Of a stretch of DNA of 64,000 nucleotides, positions 38,601 through 48,631 are shown piece by piece. This DNA is from Liolophura sinensis (taxonomy: Eukaryota > Mollusca > Polyplacophora > Chitonida > Chitonidae). The notes beneath the pieces are model-generated. The model was given only the letters and a program-made list of their open reading frames with translations. It was not told where the DNA came from and searched no databases. How positions within the stretch are numbered: position 1 is the stretch's first letter; every line of letters starts with the position of its first letter. The stretch covers positions 65,570,984 through 65,634,983 of the forward strand of contig NC_088300.1 of the NCBI RefSeq assembly GCF_032854445.1, written 5' to 3'. The translations under genes and the position numbers were made by a program.

Positions 38601-41191
38601 TGGGTTTCCCCTGGGCTCTGCCAAGTTTCCTCCCTCCATAATGCTGGCTGCCGTTGTATAATTGAAATATTCTTGAGTACAGCGTAAAACACCAACCAGA
38701 TAAGTTCTAAATATCATTATCTCCACCAGTACATATATACCTAGGCCCTACTTTTCATTACCCTCACCGGTAAGCTACTTTTTGGTAACCCCACAAATAA
38801 GTGTGTGTGCACAGATACTTATCAGTATCCTCAATGTCTTACATTTTCTTAGATGTACAGATTTTTTTTTTTTTTTTTGCAGAAAACAGTTTCCAGATAT
38901 TTTGATCTGACACTACCCACAGCCAAGTTATACCCTTCAACATTAAGCAAGGTAAAGCAGTACTGTGATCCTTCAACAGTTTTACATGTTTGCAATGTGT
39001 TTATTCAAGCATATTCTAAAGGCATTTGTCTGTGTAGACTGGTATATATACTATACTTTTGGTGAAGCCTTGAAATTGTCCAATCAGACCAATGTAGTTT
39101 TGTGTAGAAAAATCAAATCAAAAAATTGATAAATTGCACTGAAAGTTGATCTCTCATATGCGAAATATGACACATATGGTGTCTTCAGCATGGCGTTGCA
39201 GTGAGGCAGCATTGAAACCAACCAACTTTTATGGGACATTAAATGATGCAAAAAGAAATATTGTAGTTCTGAGCATTTAATTTTATTTTGTGTTTTACGG
39301 GCAAGGCAACAATAAAAATCCGAAAATGGAATGAAAAGTGAAACTGACATTCCAAGTTTTATTTTGTCTGATCTAAATATTTTATGATTTTCCTGTTTCT
39401 CAAAGGTTTCCTGTCAGGTGAATATGTCGTTAACAGGAAAAATTACTTGGAAAGTTTGTGTTTGCTAGAAATTCTACAGTTTTAAAGTTTCATTTTTATT
39501 GTTATACCCTCTTCCAACACGTTTACGAAAAAATTTATTCAGCTGTAAAACAACAAATTAAATTGGTGAGGCCTTGCTCTCCCATTGACCCCATATCAAT
39601 GATCATTCCAGGTGAACACAGCTCTCCAGCTCTCCCTCGTGGCTCTGACACTGGCTGCCCCTGTCTTTGGTTATGTAGACCATAATTACCTACATGCCTT
39701 GTGGTAAGACAAACAAATTTTGAATAAAGCGGGGTCTGGCTTTGCTGGTTCATTTGGCTAAAGTGTTGGGTTAAACGTCACATTGAAAAGACCCTTGGCA
39801 TTACCAATGAGGTCTCAGATGCAAATCCAGCTTTTGGTTAATCATGTTTACTGGTCTCTCATTTTTGAGGTTTGTTATTTACCTGGCAAAGGGTGGTGTT
39901 TTACTTAAGGCACTATGCTTTCCTACATAAATGACCACTGTTGATTAAATGAAAAACAGTTGAATCGGCTAAAACATATCTTTGGTTGTGATTGGAGTTG
40001 TGTCCCTTTACTAGAGACATCAGAATGTGGGTAATTCACCAGAGAAATGCAGGCATGACAAGTCTTTTGTGTAGTTGTCATCACTGAAGAAGCAGATAAG
40101 TGGGTTATCCACAGATCTAGCCTTAGACTATTGAGATAATGGTTCAAATCCGGCTCCTTGCTCTGCTGCAGCTTTAGTTTGAGACTTTTGACAGGTACTT
40201 GGTGAGCTGCTATGGTTTCCTTAGGGTTCTACCTCGTTTCCTCAACCCACATATCTGACTGCTTTTGTCCTATTTGTGTTTATGAAATAGTCTTAAAGGA
40301 TACATGAAGCACTTTGTTTTTATTTCTTAATGCAGGGTATAAGTGTGTGCCCTAACATGTAAAAGTATATAAAAATAAGCTTCTCGGACCTCAGTCCGTG
40401 GCTCAGTCGGTTAGCGCGCTAGTGCAGCGTAATGACCCAGGAGCCTCTCACCAATGTAGCCGCTGTGAGTTCAAGTCCAGCTCGTGCTGGCTTACTCTCC
40501 AGACGTACTTGGGAAGGTCTGCCAGCAACCTGCGGATGGTTGTGGGGTTCCCCCGGGCTCTGCCCGGTTTCCACCCACCATAATGCTGGGCGCCGTCGTA
40601 TAAGTGAAATATTCTTGAGTACGGCATAAAACACCAATCAAATAAATAAATGAATTCTCGGACCTCAGCTGGCAGTCTACAAATTCAGTAGTTCACTGTT
40701 TTGACATCAATGGTGATGGGGTTAAGAGTCCAAATGTGGGGCGCTAGGCTGGTTTTGCGTTCCTAGTATGTTCTTCTTTGACGTAATTTCTGAATATTTC
40801 TGACTATTGATGGGAAATATACATAAAATAGAGGGTTACAAATATAAATTTTACCTTAAAAAATGAAAGAAATAGTGTTTTTCGTGTTTTGTTTTGTTTT
40901 TTTTGTGGACAAATTTTGTTGCAAGTTCCATAAAACCATACTCATTGTTGTAAAGTACCTTTTCACATATCCTTTAAGTACAGCATAAATTACCAGTCAG
41001 ATATAATAAAATAAACAAATTATTGGTTATCACAATTATTATTATTGTTATTTTTTCAATGTTACAGGTACATTACTGCAGCGACTACCATTTCATCAGG
41101 ACTTCAGTATGTGCTCAGCGCCAAAAGTTTTTTTAAAATTCTCCAGCGAAGCTCTGGTGGCGAGAAACCCTTTCAACATAAGAAGAACTGA
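32621..41191 (+). CDS. CRLS1: Cardiolipin synthase (mitochondrial)
   Basis: Joins CDP-diacylglycerol and phosphatidylglycerol to form cardiolipin in the inner mitochondrial membrane. Coding exons: 32621-32955, 33871-34051, 35451-35588, 36533-36662, 37360-37445, 38883-38951, 39612-39703 and 41068-41191. All phases agree, giving 384 aa. The CDP-alcohol phosphotransferase motif is complete: D217, D220-G221, A224-R225, G235, D239, D243, split by intron 3 after L218. Family hallmarks include [39 protein letters not shown] and [20 protein letters not shown], which follow human CRLS1 closely. The N-terminus (residues 1-172) is longer than in human (301 aa total); it is rich in Ser, Arg and Lys with RGFHGIS, suitable for a mitochondrial presequence. 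Start chosen at the first ATG, with A at -3 and G at +4. Exons 1-2 are less certain than 3-8, which I regard as secure. Confidence 0.94.
32985..33118 (+). mobile_element. SINE family A remnant
   Basis: It contains a degraded B-box/core start (GTGTTCGACTCCAGCTC), then GTCTACGGCATAAAGTCAAT and a tail with AATAAATGAATAAATCA. It sits 30 bp after CRLS1 exon 1. Confidence 0.5.
34290..34442 (+). mobile_element. SINE family A, truncated
   Basis: Core remnant ACGGGCTCTGCCCCGTTTC and CCCACCATAATATAGGTG, tail GAAATATTCTTGAGTACAAC and AATAAATAAATA. It lies in CRLS1 intron 2. Confidence 0.8.
34806..35018 (+). mobile_element. SINE family A, head-truncated
   Basis: It starts at GCGGTCGCTGTGAGTTCAAG (B-box) and continues through a well preserved core to GTACGGCGTACAACACCAAT and AATAAATAAAT. 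It lies in CRLS1 intron 2. Confidence 0.9.
35722..35770 (+). mobile_element. SINE family A tail fragment
   Basis: Only the last piece remains: TTTGAGTATGGTGTTTAACA, then AATAAATTTAATAAATAAA. It lies in CRLS1 intron 3. Confidence 0.5.
37540..38440 (+). repeat. 34-bp minisatellite of decoy splice donors
   Basis: About 26 tandem units of roughly 34 bp, regular between 37,590 and 38,050 and more diverged to the right; remnants continue past a SINE insertion to about 38,800. The unit reads CTACTTATCATTACCCCCAT, then CAGTAAGTATACAG. It matches the last 22 nt of exon 5 plus the first 12 nt of intron 5 of CRLS1, about 38 of 44 positions over the junction. About 15 units keep GTAAGT; others have GTAAAT. 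The array lies wholly inside CRLS1 intron 5. Confidence 0.93.
38457..38704 (+). mobile_element. SINE family A, full length with 14-bp TSD
   Basis: Starts GGGGCCCCCGTGGCTCAG (A-box region), B-box GAGTTCGAGTCC, and ends ACACCAACCAGATAAG. It is flanked by a perfect direct repeat TTCTAAATATCATT at 38443-38456 and 38705-38718. It inserted inside the decoy-donor minisatellite. Confidence 0.96.
39001..39170 (+). mobile_element. MITE-like element, copy 1
   Basis: It shares CATATTCTAAAGGCATTTG, GACCAATGTAGTTTTGTG and AAATTGCACTGAAAGTTG with copies at 46224 and 48302. The ends are degraded here. A piece resembling SINE family B (GGTGTCTTCAGCATGGCG) follows at once. It lies in CRLS1 intron 6. Confidence 0.6.
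40395..40654 (+). mobile_element. SINE family A, full length with 14-bp TSD
   Basis: The tRNA-like head TCCGTGGCTCAGTCGGTTAG, B-box GAGTTCAAGTCC, complete core and AATAAATAAATGAA tail are all present. A perfect duplication TTCTCGGACCTCAG flanks it (40381-40394, 40655-40668). It lies in CRLS1 intron 7. Flanking pieces at 40,090-40,300 (B-box GGTTCAAATCC) and 40,975-41,022 look like an older, decayed SINE. Confidence 0.96.
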
Positions 41192-41717
41192 GCACTTTCT
41201 ATTGTGCTCTTGCATTATTTTGTGTACAAACTACCTTATGCATGCATGTATCTGGTGTATATTTTCTGAAAATCTCTTACATTGAAAATCATGATGAATT
41301 TTAGAATGTGTACTGAAAGACTGGAATTTGGTTTGAAATGATTGGACTTTTTATTCCTTAGCCAGCATTGACTTGTCCATCCATTTTATATGCATCTCTA
41401 TTGTTTCGTTTTTTTTGTATGTTTTTTTTTTTTGTCAAGACTAGTTTTAATGTAACATTATTCATAACCATGGATTATTTTTATATCTTACACAATATTT
41501 TTTACCATTTGGCCTCTGGAATACAGCACTTAAAATGCCAGTTAATCAGTGAAAATGATGGTTTACAATGTTAAGTCAGTACCTTTTCCTGTATCTGTTA
41601 AGACCAGTGAACTTAAGACTGTTTTATTTTGATGCTGCTTTTTTTATATGTATTCTTATTGTTCAGTGCATTTGATGGCCCACAATGTTAGGGAAAAAAT
41701 TTCCTTTTTATTTTATT

Positions 41718-41990
41718 GGGGACCTCCGTGGCTCAGTCTGTTAGCGCTCTAGCGCAGCGTAATAAGCCAGAAGCCTCTCACCAATGCGGTGGCTGTGAGT
41801 TCAAGTCCAGCTCATGCTGGCTTCCTCTCCAGCCGTAAGTGGAAAGGTCTGTCAGCAACCTGTGGATGGTTGTGGGTTTCCTCCGGGCTCTGCCCGGTTT
41901 CCTCCCACCATAATGCTGGCCGCCGTCTTATAAGTGAAATATTCTTGAGTACGGCATAAAACACCAATCAAATAAATAAAAAAATAAATG
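41718..41990 (+). mobile_element. SINE family A, full length with TSD
   Basis: GGGGACCTCCGTGGCTCAG head to an AAATAAATAAAAAAATAAATG tail, flanked by TTTATTTTATT at 41707-41717 and 41991-42001. It sits about 530 bp after the CRLS1 stop, in sense orientation, so probably in the 3'UTR. Confidence 0.95.
41971..41988 (+). terminator. SINE-borne poly(A) signals for CRLS1
   Basis: Reading from the CRLS1 stop at 41191, no AATAAA or ATTAAA appears until the tail of this sense SINE, which offers several overlapping AATAAA hexamers. A later non-SINE candidate is at 42425-42430. Which one is used is unknown. Confidence 0.4.
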
Positions 41991-42865
41991 TTTATTTTAT
42001 TCAGTATTTGTTGTTATTCAACATATTTTATCACTAGAACTGCCAAACATTTACATACCTTTCTTAAGTTTATTTGTAAGTATATCCATGCCTTACGGTT
42101 GAGATAAGAGATGAGACATGTAGACATGTAGCCCCATGTATATCTTACTCAAATTACGATGTTGTATATGCCACAGTTTTGCTCTAAAGAAGCAGACAAA
42201 TTACATGCACAGGGTATATATCTTTTCTATATGTTTTAAATGACTGATAGAAGAAATCAATTTGAGGTTTGTGATATGTATCATGTACATGTGTGAATAC
42301 AAGGAATTTGTAAATACATGTACCTGTACAACCAACTTGCCAAGTTAAAAGGAAAGAATGGTTTCAAAGACAGTTCAAATACCTTTACATATGTATGTGT
42401 TTTAACTTTTTTTTATTTTGGTTGAATAAAATGAATTCTAATGTTTGAATTCTATGGCAGGATTTTTGGACCGGGTTAATCAGACCATTTTTTTTTTTTC
42501 ATTCCTGCTACAGTAGTCGTTTGTAACGTTGGAATAGCTTTCTCTCGTGCCTGAGTAAATGTCACAAGAATTTGATGAAAATATAAGTACAAAACTCAGT
42601 TTCACACCACTGGTATCAAACATTAACAGTATGGTCTGTAAAGCCAACCATAAAATTCAAGTTTTTAATTGCATTTTTTTCAGCTAAGAAAATCTTAAAA
42701 AATATAAATAAAGGTAGTTTGGGATAAGTTTCATTGTCTTTCTGCACGCTTTTACTTTGTGGGGGAATTTTTTCAGTTCAAAGCTTGTTTTAGATAGCTT
42801 TTTAGACAGCTCCATTGTTTGAAGTACCTTGTGCATGTTGTAGCCTGTTCAGTCTGGAGGTTGTA

Positions 42866-43109
42866 TTTATTTATTTATTTGATTGGTGTTTTACGCCGTA
42901 CTCAACAATATTTTACTTATACCACGGCGGCCGGCATTATGATGGGAGGAAACCGGGCGAAACCCATGACCATCCGCAGGTTGCTGACAGATCTTCCCAC
43001 TTGCGTCCGGAGAGAAAGCCAGCATGAGCTGGACTTGAACTCACAGCAACCGCATTGCTGAGAGACTCCTGGGTCTTTACGCTGTGCTAGCGCACTAACT
43101 AACTGAGCC
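42866..43109 (-). mobile_element. SINE family A with TSD
   Basis: TTTATTTATTTGATTGGTG tail, core with a short deletion, and head ending AACTAACTGAGCC. A 12-bp duplication CTGGAGGTTGTA flanks it (42854-42865, 43110-43121). Confidence 0.94.
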
Positions 43110-43121
43110 CTGGAGGTTGTA

Positions 43122-45298
43122 GGAATACAGTGTGTTGTTATACAAGAACATTGCCGGATACTTCCCATGATCTTAATAGCTGAAAGATGTAACTTCCATA
43201 CTTCCTGTTCCAGTATGGATTAAACCATTTATCATGTCCTGTGCAAAAATCCATACATGTCTTAATTACAGTGACCTTTACTGGTAAAAATACAAATAAG
43301 GTAAATTCACTGGAATGAAGGTAGTGTACAGATAGTTTGCAGTGTTCCAAAATTAAAAGAGCGTAGAAATATTACCTGCACAACCTGTTTAAAAACAACA
43401 GAATTATGCAGCTTGGTGGTACATTGAAGTTTACAAGATTTTGGCGAACATGCCAATCAATGAAATCAGTTTTAGGAATGAGAAGTAGAAGCTAGAAAGC
43501 TGTTCTTTGAAATACTTCAAAGCATTTTTTGAAACAAATGCCAGTGATAAGTCAAGACAAATTATTTTCTCCAATTACCCTATTAAAATGACCTAAATTT
43601 CACCCACAAAAGGATATATTTAGAGGCAAATAAATTTCACTGAGTATTATTTTTGGTGCTGAAACTTAGTTTTCCCAGTAGAATATGCAAACAAGCCTCA
43701 AAACACCTTTCTAAAATCAATAAAACTCTCAGAATCAGGACAAATGAGCAAGTTTGTCATAGACGAAATTTCTGGTCATTTACAGTAATTCCCATATGAA
43801 ATTTCCATGTTAACTTTTCTGCCTATGTTTTCAAGGGTGTGAAAAAGAACAGCTTTCTACTTTTAGGTTTCATATCTTTGTGCCAGATCAGTATGAAACT
43901 GTGCCACATGGCTTAGTTGTAATCTTGTGATGGTTCCAGTACCAGTATTATTGGCCCTGGGTAAAAACCCACTCTATTGTATGTGTACAATATTTATTCT
44001 GTACAGCAGAACTGCTATTCTATTGTATAAACATGTATATATAATATTTATGCTTTGTGGTTAAAAGCTCTAAGTACAGCATTTGAGCTTTGTGATGAAT
44101 CAATATAAGCCCCATTGAACATAAAAAACAAACAGGATTGTGTTTTCAAATTTATTTGTCTGCCATACAAACAGAAGTTAAATAGCAATGCTGATTGCAA
44201 ATCAAGCAGGACTGATCCAAAAACATGATTAATTTCAAGTAAATGTGTGTGTTTAGTTGTGTTATCTTAGCAAGAATCAGCCAACAGATCACAGTTAAAG
44301 CAAGCATTTTGGAACTATTGCAAAAGCTGTTCCCTACCAGTTGATCGGTCATAATTACAGCTACATATATGTAGCAATTCATGAAAAAAACTGCCATAAT
44401 TTTGTTGAAATAGAAGAAACATCCCAAAAGTCAAGCTTAATCTGTAATCTTATCTGAGAGAAGCATTGTACAGTGTTTCAATTCAGAAAAAACATCTGTT
44501 TCAAAAAATGTAAAATAAGGTCAAAATAAAAACAAGATCTGGGAATTGCGGTAAAGCCATCTACAATGTTCAATTCATAATGATGAATTGATTCATACAA
44601 AAAAAAAATACAAGACAAACTGATGGAACAAGGAAGTTGTAAACCTTCCGTCCCCTCCACAACTGACAACCAACTAACAACACAACTGATGCATATATAC
44701 TGGCAAAATTTAAATACATTTATGCAGAATTTCTTACACTGTGGCAGCTCTAAATAACTACAAATTTCCAGCAGAATTTTGTACATAAAACAATTTCATG
44801 ATAAAAAATGAAGGTTGTTTCAATCTGTTTCATTCAAACAGCTCTAATTATTGCCTTTCAATAAGTATCCGACTCATACCTGTACTAATTTTGAATGGTA
44901 ACATGCCCAGACAAGGCCTATATTTTGTGAAAGATGATTATATATAAAAAACTTCAACTTGATCTGCACTGATCGATTTTTATGCCAAGAATCTCCAGCA
45001 AAGCCTTTCACCTGAAAACAAAGGGGTAGAATTACAGGTGATAGTGTGTGGAGTACTGAGTCGTAAAGTATAAAGTACTGTAAAAATGTAAGTTGTAAAA
45101 GTACTTGTAAATGCTTGGCACGTTACATGCACAAGTATTTGCATAGATACCCAAATCAACAATATGCACATACTGGTGTTGTATCGGCTGTTTCCATATA
45201 ATAAGGAAAAATTGATTTACAATAGTTTCTGTATGGTCTTTAGGATTTAGAAGAGCTGAGCAGTGGAATAGAATTACAGTTTACTCCACTACTCAATG
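43122..45298. other. Intergenic DNA between convergent genes
   Basis: No gene is supported. Short minus frames at 44152-44427 and 44478-44786 are hydrophobic and AT-driven, with no recognised family or conserved splice structure. Confidence 0.55.
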
Positions 45299-45355
45299 GT
45301 GACATACTCCCTCGTCCACAGAAGCCTTCTGTGGACGAGGGAGTTAGTATGTCAC
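45299..45355. repeat. Near-perfect 26-bp-arm hairpin
   Basis: Left arm 45299-45324 pairs with right arm 45326-45355 base for base, with a single unpaired base at the tip and a 4-nt TTAG bulge in the right arm. Arms contain CTCCCTCGTCCACAGAAG and its complement. It directly adjoins a truncated SINE. Confidence 0.9.
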
Positions 45356-45437
45356 AGTGCAATGACTCAGGGGCCTCTCACCATAAGTGAAATATTCTTG
45401 AGCATGGCGTAAAATGCCAATGAAATACATAAATCAA
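45356..45437 (+). mobile_element. SINE family A, core deleted
   Basis: Head piece AATGACTCAGGGGCCTCTCACC is fused to the tail piece ATAAGTGAAATATTCTTGAG and a short AT tail. The whole central domain is missing. Confidence 0.8.
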
Positions 45438-46129
45438 TCACTCAATAGTCTTTAACTTTCCCATGAATCATATACAGTATGCAAATCAGCTTGGATGACA
45501 CACATGTAACATGATGCAATCTTTTGGGATTTACTTTTTATATACTGTGTGCATTAATTAGTTATCTCGGGTACACTTTACTCTGAATAATGCTTCCACA
45601 TTTTTAAAGTAATTTTTGTTGCCACAGCAACTTGTATCAGAGGCATTTATTAACATTTTCAAAATGTATATTTTCAATCAAGTCAAATTTATAAATTAGG
45701 ACCTTCAGGTCCATCTGCAAATCTCACTTAAAATGAAAATCTGAAATATTGCCAATAAACCTCAATCAGACATTTACTATTCACAAAAAAATCACAACGT
45801 TACTTCATAAACTGATTTTCCACATGGGAACTCCATTAAAATCTTCACATTAAAATGATTAATTCAAACAACCAAATATGCATGTAAGTACATGTACCTA
45901 TAATAAAGGAAGACCAGCCCCAATGGTAAATCTGCCTATCAAAGTACATACATGTATTTCCTCAACAACTGAATATGACACAAAAAAATATCACAGAGCT
46001 TGGAAATAAACAGTACATGAAGTTTATTCATATATTCAGGAGAGAACAGACTGTTAAGCAATGTCCACATAACAGATAGGGGAAACCATATTGAATGAAT
46101 GAATGAATGAATGCTTCAGGTTTAATGTG

Positions 46130-46628
46130 GTACTTAACAATTTTTCAGTCGTGTGTAGGTGTGTTTATGTATACTGTATCTTCTTGTGGCAGAGTGAGTC
46201 CATTGGGCCACTGAAGTATAATGGTAATTCTTCAACCTTTTCGCATATTCCACAGGCATTTTTCTGAGTTGACTGATAAAATCATACTTTTTTTGTGAAA
46301 CTCAATGCCAATCTAACCAATGTATTTTTGTCACCAAAATCAAATTAAAAGTATGCATAAATTGCACTGAAAGTTGCTCTTTCAAATTCGACAAGGTTGA
46401 GGAAATAGGGTATACCAAAGACACCACACATGACACCACAACCAGTCACATTATTATACCTGGCCAACCAGTCGTTTCCTTGCTCTAACCTCTTAGTGCT
46501 GAGAGCCAAGTGACACAGCAGCCAGTTCCATTTTTAAAGTCTTTGGTATGACCAGGCCTGGGTTTGATCCCAGGTCTCCTGACTCTGAGGCAGACAATCT
46601 CATGATTAGGCCACCAAAGCGGTCAAAT
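46130..46628 (-). mobile_element. SINE family B, interrupted by a MITE
   Basis: On the minus strand it reads from a tRNA-like head (GACCGCTTTGGTGGCC; GGGATCAAACCC-type B-box) through AAGGAAACGACTGGTTGGCC. It breaks at 46412 and resumes at 46223 to end with TGCCACAAGAAGATAC. The insert is MITE copy 2. A similar element is at 61578 (plus). Confidence 0.75.
46224..46412 (+). mobile_element. MITE-like element, copy 2
   Basis: About 189 bp with imperfect terminal inverted repeats: the left end TTCTTCAACCTTTTCGCATA pairs with the right-end complement TCCTCAACCTTGTCGAATTT. Interior shared with copies 1 and 3. It cleanly interrupts a SINE-B copy, which shows that it moved as a unit. Confidence 0.65.
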
Positions 46629-47454
46629 CCCCTTTGATATGGCCTACTTATGAACCTATAGCTTATCAAGCACAAAAGTCTCCCCTGAACGAATACTGGA
46701 GTATGACCTATAGAGCAATTAGCATGCTGTTAAAGTATACAATATCACATATTATATAATAGAGGTATAAACAGATATATCTGCGTCTATTTACTTACAA
46801 TATATATCAAGCTTAAAGATGGTAAAAAAAACTCAGTGTCAATTACTACTCATGATAACAAGAATCACAAAAGCCAATTCATTTCTTTTAAGCACAATTG
46901 TAAGAAATAAAAGCTTCATCAAACAGGAAATGTCTATGATTGTAACCATTTTCCAGATATGGCTGGAAAATCACATAAAACTTATACACTACACAACCTG
47001 TGTGTTTATAAGTAATCAATAATTTCCAACAATTAATAAATAATAATAATGATAATACAACAGTCCATACTTAATAGTTTTGTTTCTACTGTCTTAATAA
47101 AACATTCACCTAGCACACGCATGACTAAAACATCAAACTATGGTCACAATTTTGGTACAGTAACACGATTACCCGATTTAGATGTACGCAGACATATATG
47201 ACATCAAATCACATTTTCAGACTGCTTGTCATTTTCCCAAATCATAATTCAGATCCATTCACAATGCAACTACACATTTGCTGACAAGCTACAGTGTATG
47301 TGCATTCTGATAGCTTTATTTACTGTAATGCTTCTAATTTTTAGGACACATATTAGTCAATTGTGCTGAAAGCAAAAATTTATATTTGTCCTTTGTTTTT
47401 TTTTTTTGTTTTTTTTTTTTAGGAAAAGTATAAACATGTGTATGTTACAATTAC

Positions 47455-47485
<31 letters not shown>

Positions 47486-47496
47486 TGTATGTATGT
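47455..47496. repeat. (TATG)n microsatellite
   Basis: About ten perfect 4-bp units, preceded at 47,395-47,421 by a poly-T tract broken by a single G. Confidence 0.97.
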
Positions 47497-48301
47497 TTTC
47501 ATGTTACAATTACAAGTACACTGGCTAAAATGATGTCCCAAAATCACAAGAATTAACAAAAGTACATGCATTCTGTTATTTAATACAGTCATTTGATAAA
47601 GACTTCAGATAAAAATCATACTTCAACAAGCTTAAGCTTAGTAATCTGAACATGTAAGGAGTCTGTCATTATATTCCTGCCAAAATGTAGCACTTTAGCA
47701 TTCAAATTTGACGCCAGTAAGACATTTGTCATGTCTACTCTGTCATTATTCATTACAAGATCGGCCACAAGTCAGTAACAAGAAATCAGCTACTCGTTTT
47801 GTACTTCACTAATTATATTTTAATCCACGTGTAATTACCATCCCTGGACATACTAATCATAATAAATTAGACTCAAGATCGTAATCTCAAATGTATTTTT
47901 TAGTCTTGATTGCAGCCTGCTGGTAAATACTGTAGTTCATTTACAGTTAATATAATGTACATGTATTTACACTCAAGGTCATGGAAGCTATGTGTGCTGA
48001 CATCCCCATCTGCTTATGTATTTCACATGATCTACATACTTTAGTCCAACAAGTACAAAGTTACAGAATGAACAAAATGGAAAATTTGTCGCAAGTACTT
48101 ATCAAATCATATCATCTTTGAATTCAAAAGGCATTCAAATATCAAAAAAAAATGATCATTTTTGCCAAGGATGACAATCAACCAATTTGGTTAAAAAAAA
48201 TTACAGATCAGATACATCTATCACAGAAAACCAAAATCAATGTTAATAAGACATTTTATACACTTCTGATTAAATTCTATGTAGTTTTGCACCTCACTCA
48301 G

Positions 48302-48470
48302 AGCTAAGATACTTTTCGTATGTTTGCAAGGTGTATATTCAAGGATATTCTGTAGCCCTGAAATTGGCCAATCCAACCAGTGCAGTTTTATCCTCAAATC
48401 CAAAAAAATGCGCATAAATTGCACTGAAAGTTGCTCTTCCATATGTGAAAAGGTTGAGGAAATATGGTAC
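48302..48470 (+). mobile_element. MITE-like element, copy 3
   Basis: Contains CATAAATTGCACTGAAAGTT, then GAAAAGGTTGAGGAAATATG at its right end, and a left end with ACTTTTCGTATG. It lies about 160 bp beyond the ASB-like stop codon, so it may be in that gene's 3'UTR. Confidence 0.65.
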
Positions 48471-48631
48471 TTCAGTTTTAGTTGCTGAATATTAGTGTGG
48501 CTGTTATTATCAATAAATACAAAGTGCTGCATAGGCCAGTCAGAAAAGTGTCAATTTTTTAATATTTCCACTTGGTTAAGAGCACCTTTGCTTTCATTTG
48601 CACATTTCAAACCAGTTTTTTCGCAAGCGAG

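Noticed and set aside
39658-39680. TCTTTGGTTATGTAG, similar to miR-9
   Set aside because: It is CRLS1 coding sequence (VFGYVD) and lacks a hairpin partner.
44980-45010. Possible terminal exon after TTTGTTTTCAG on the minus strand
   Set aside because: A good acceptor-like site, but the frames after it are short and no upstream exons could be found that fit.
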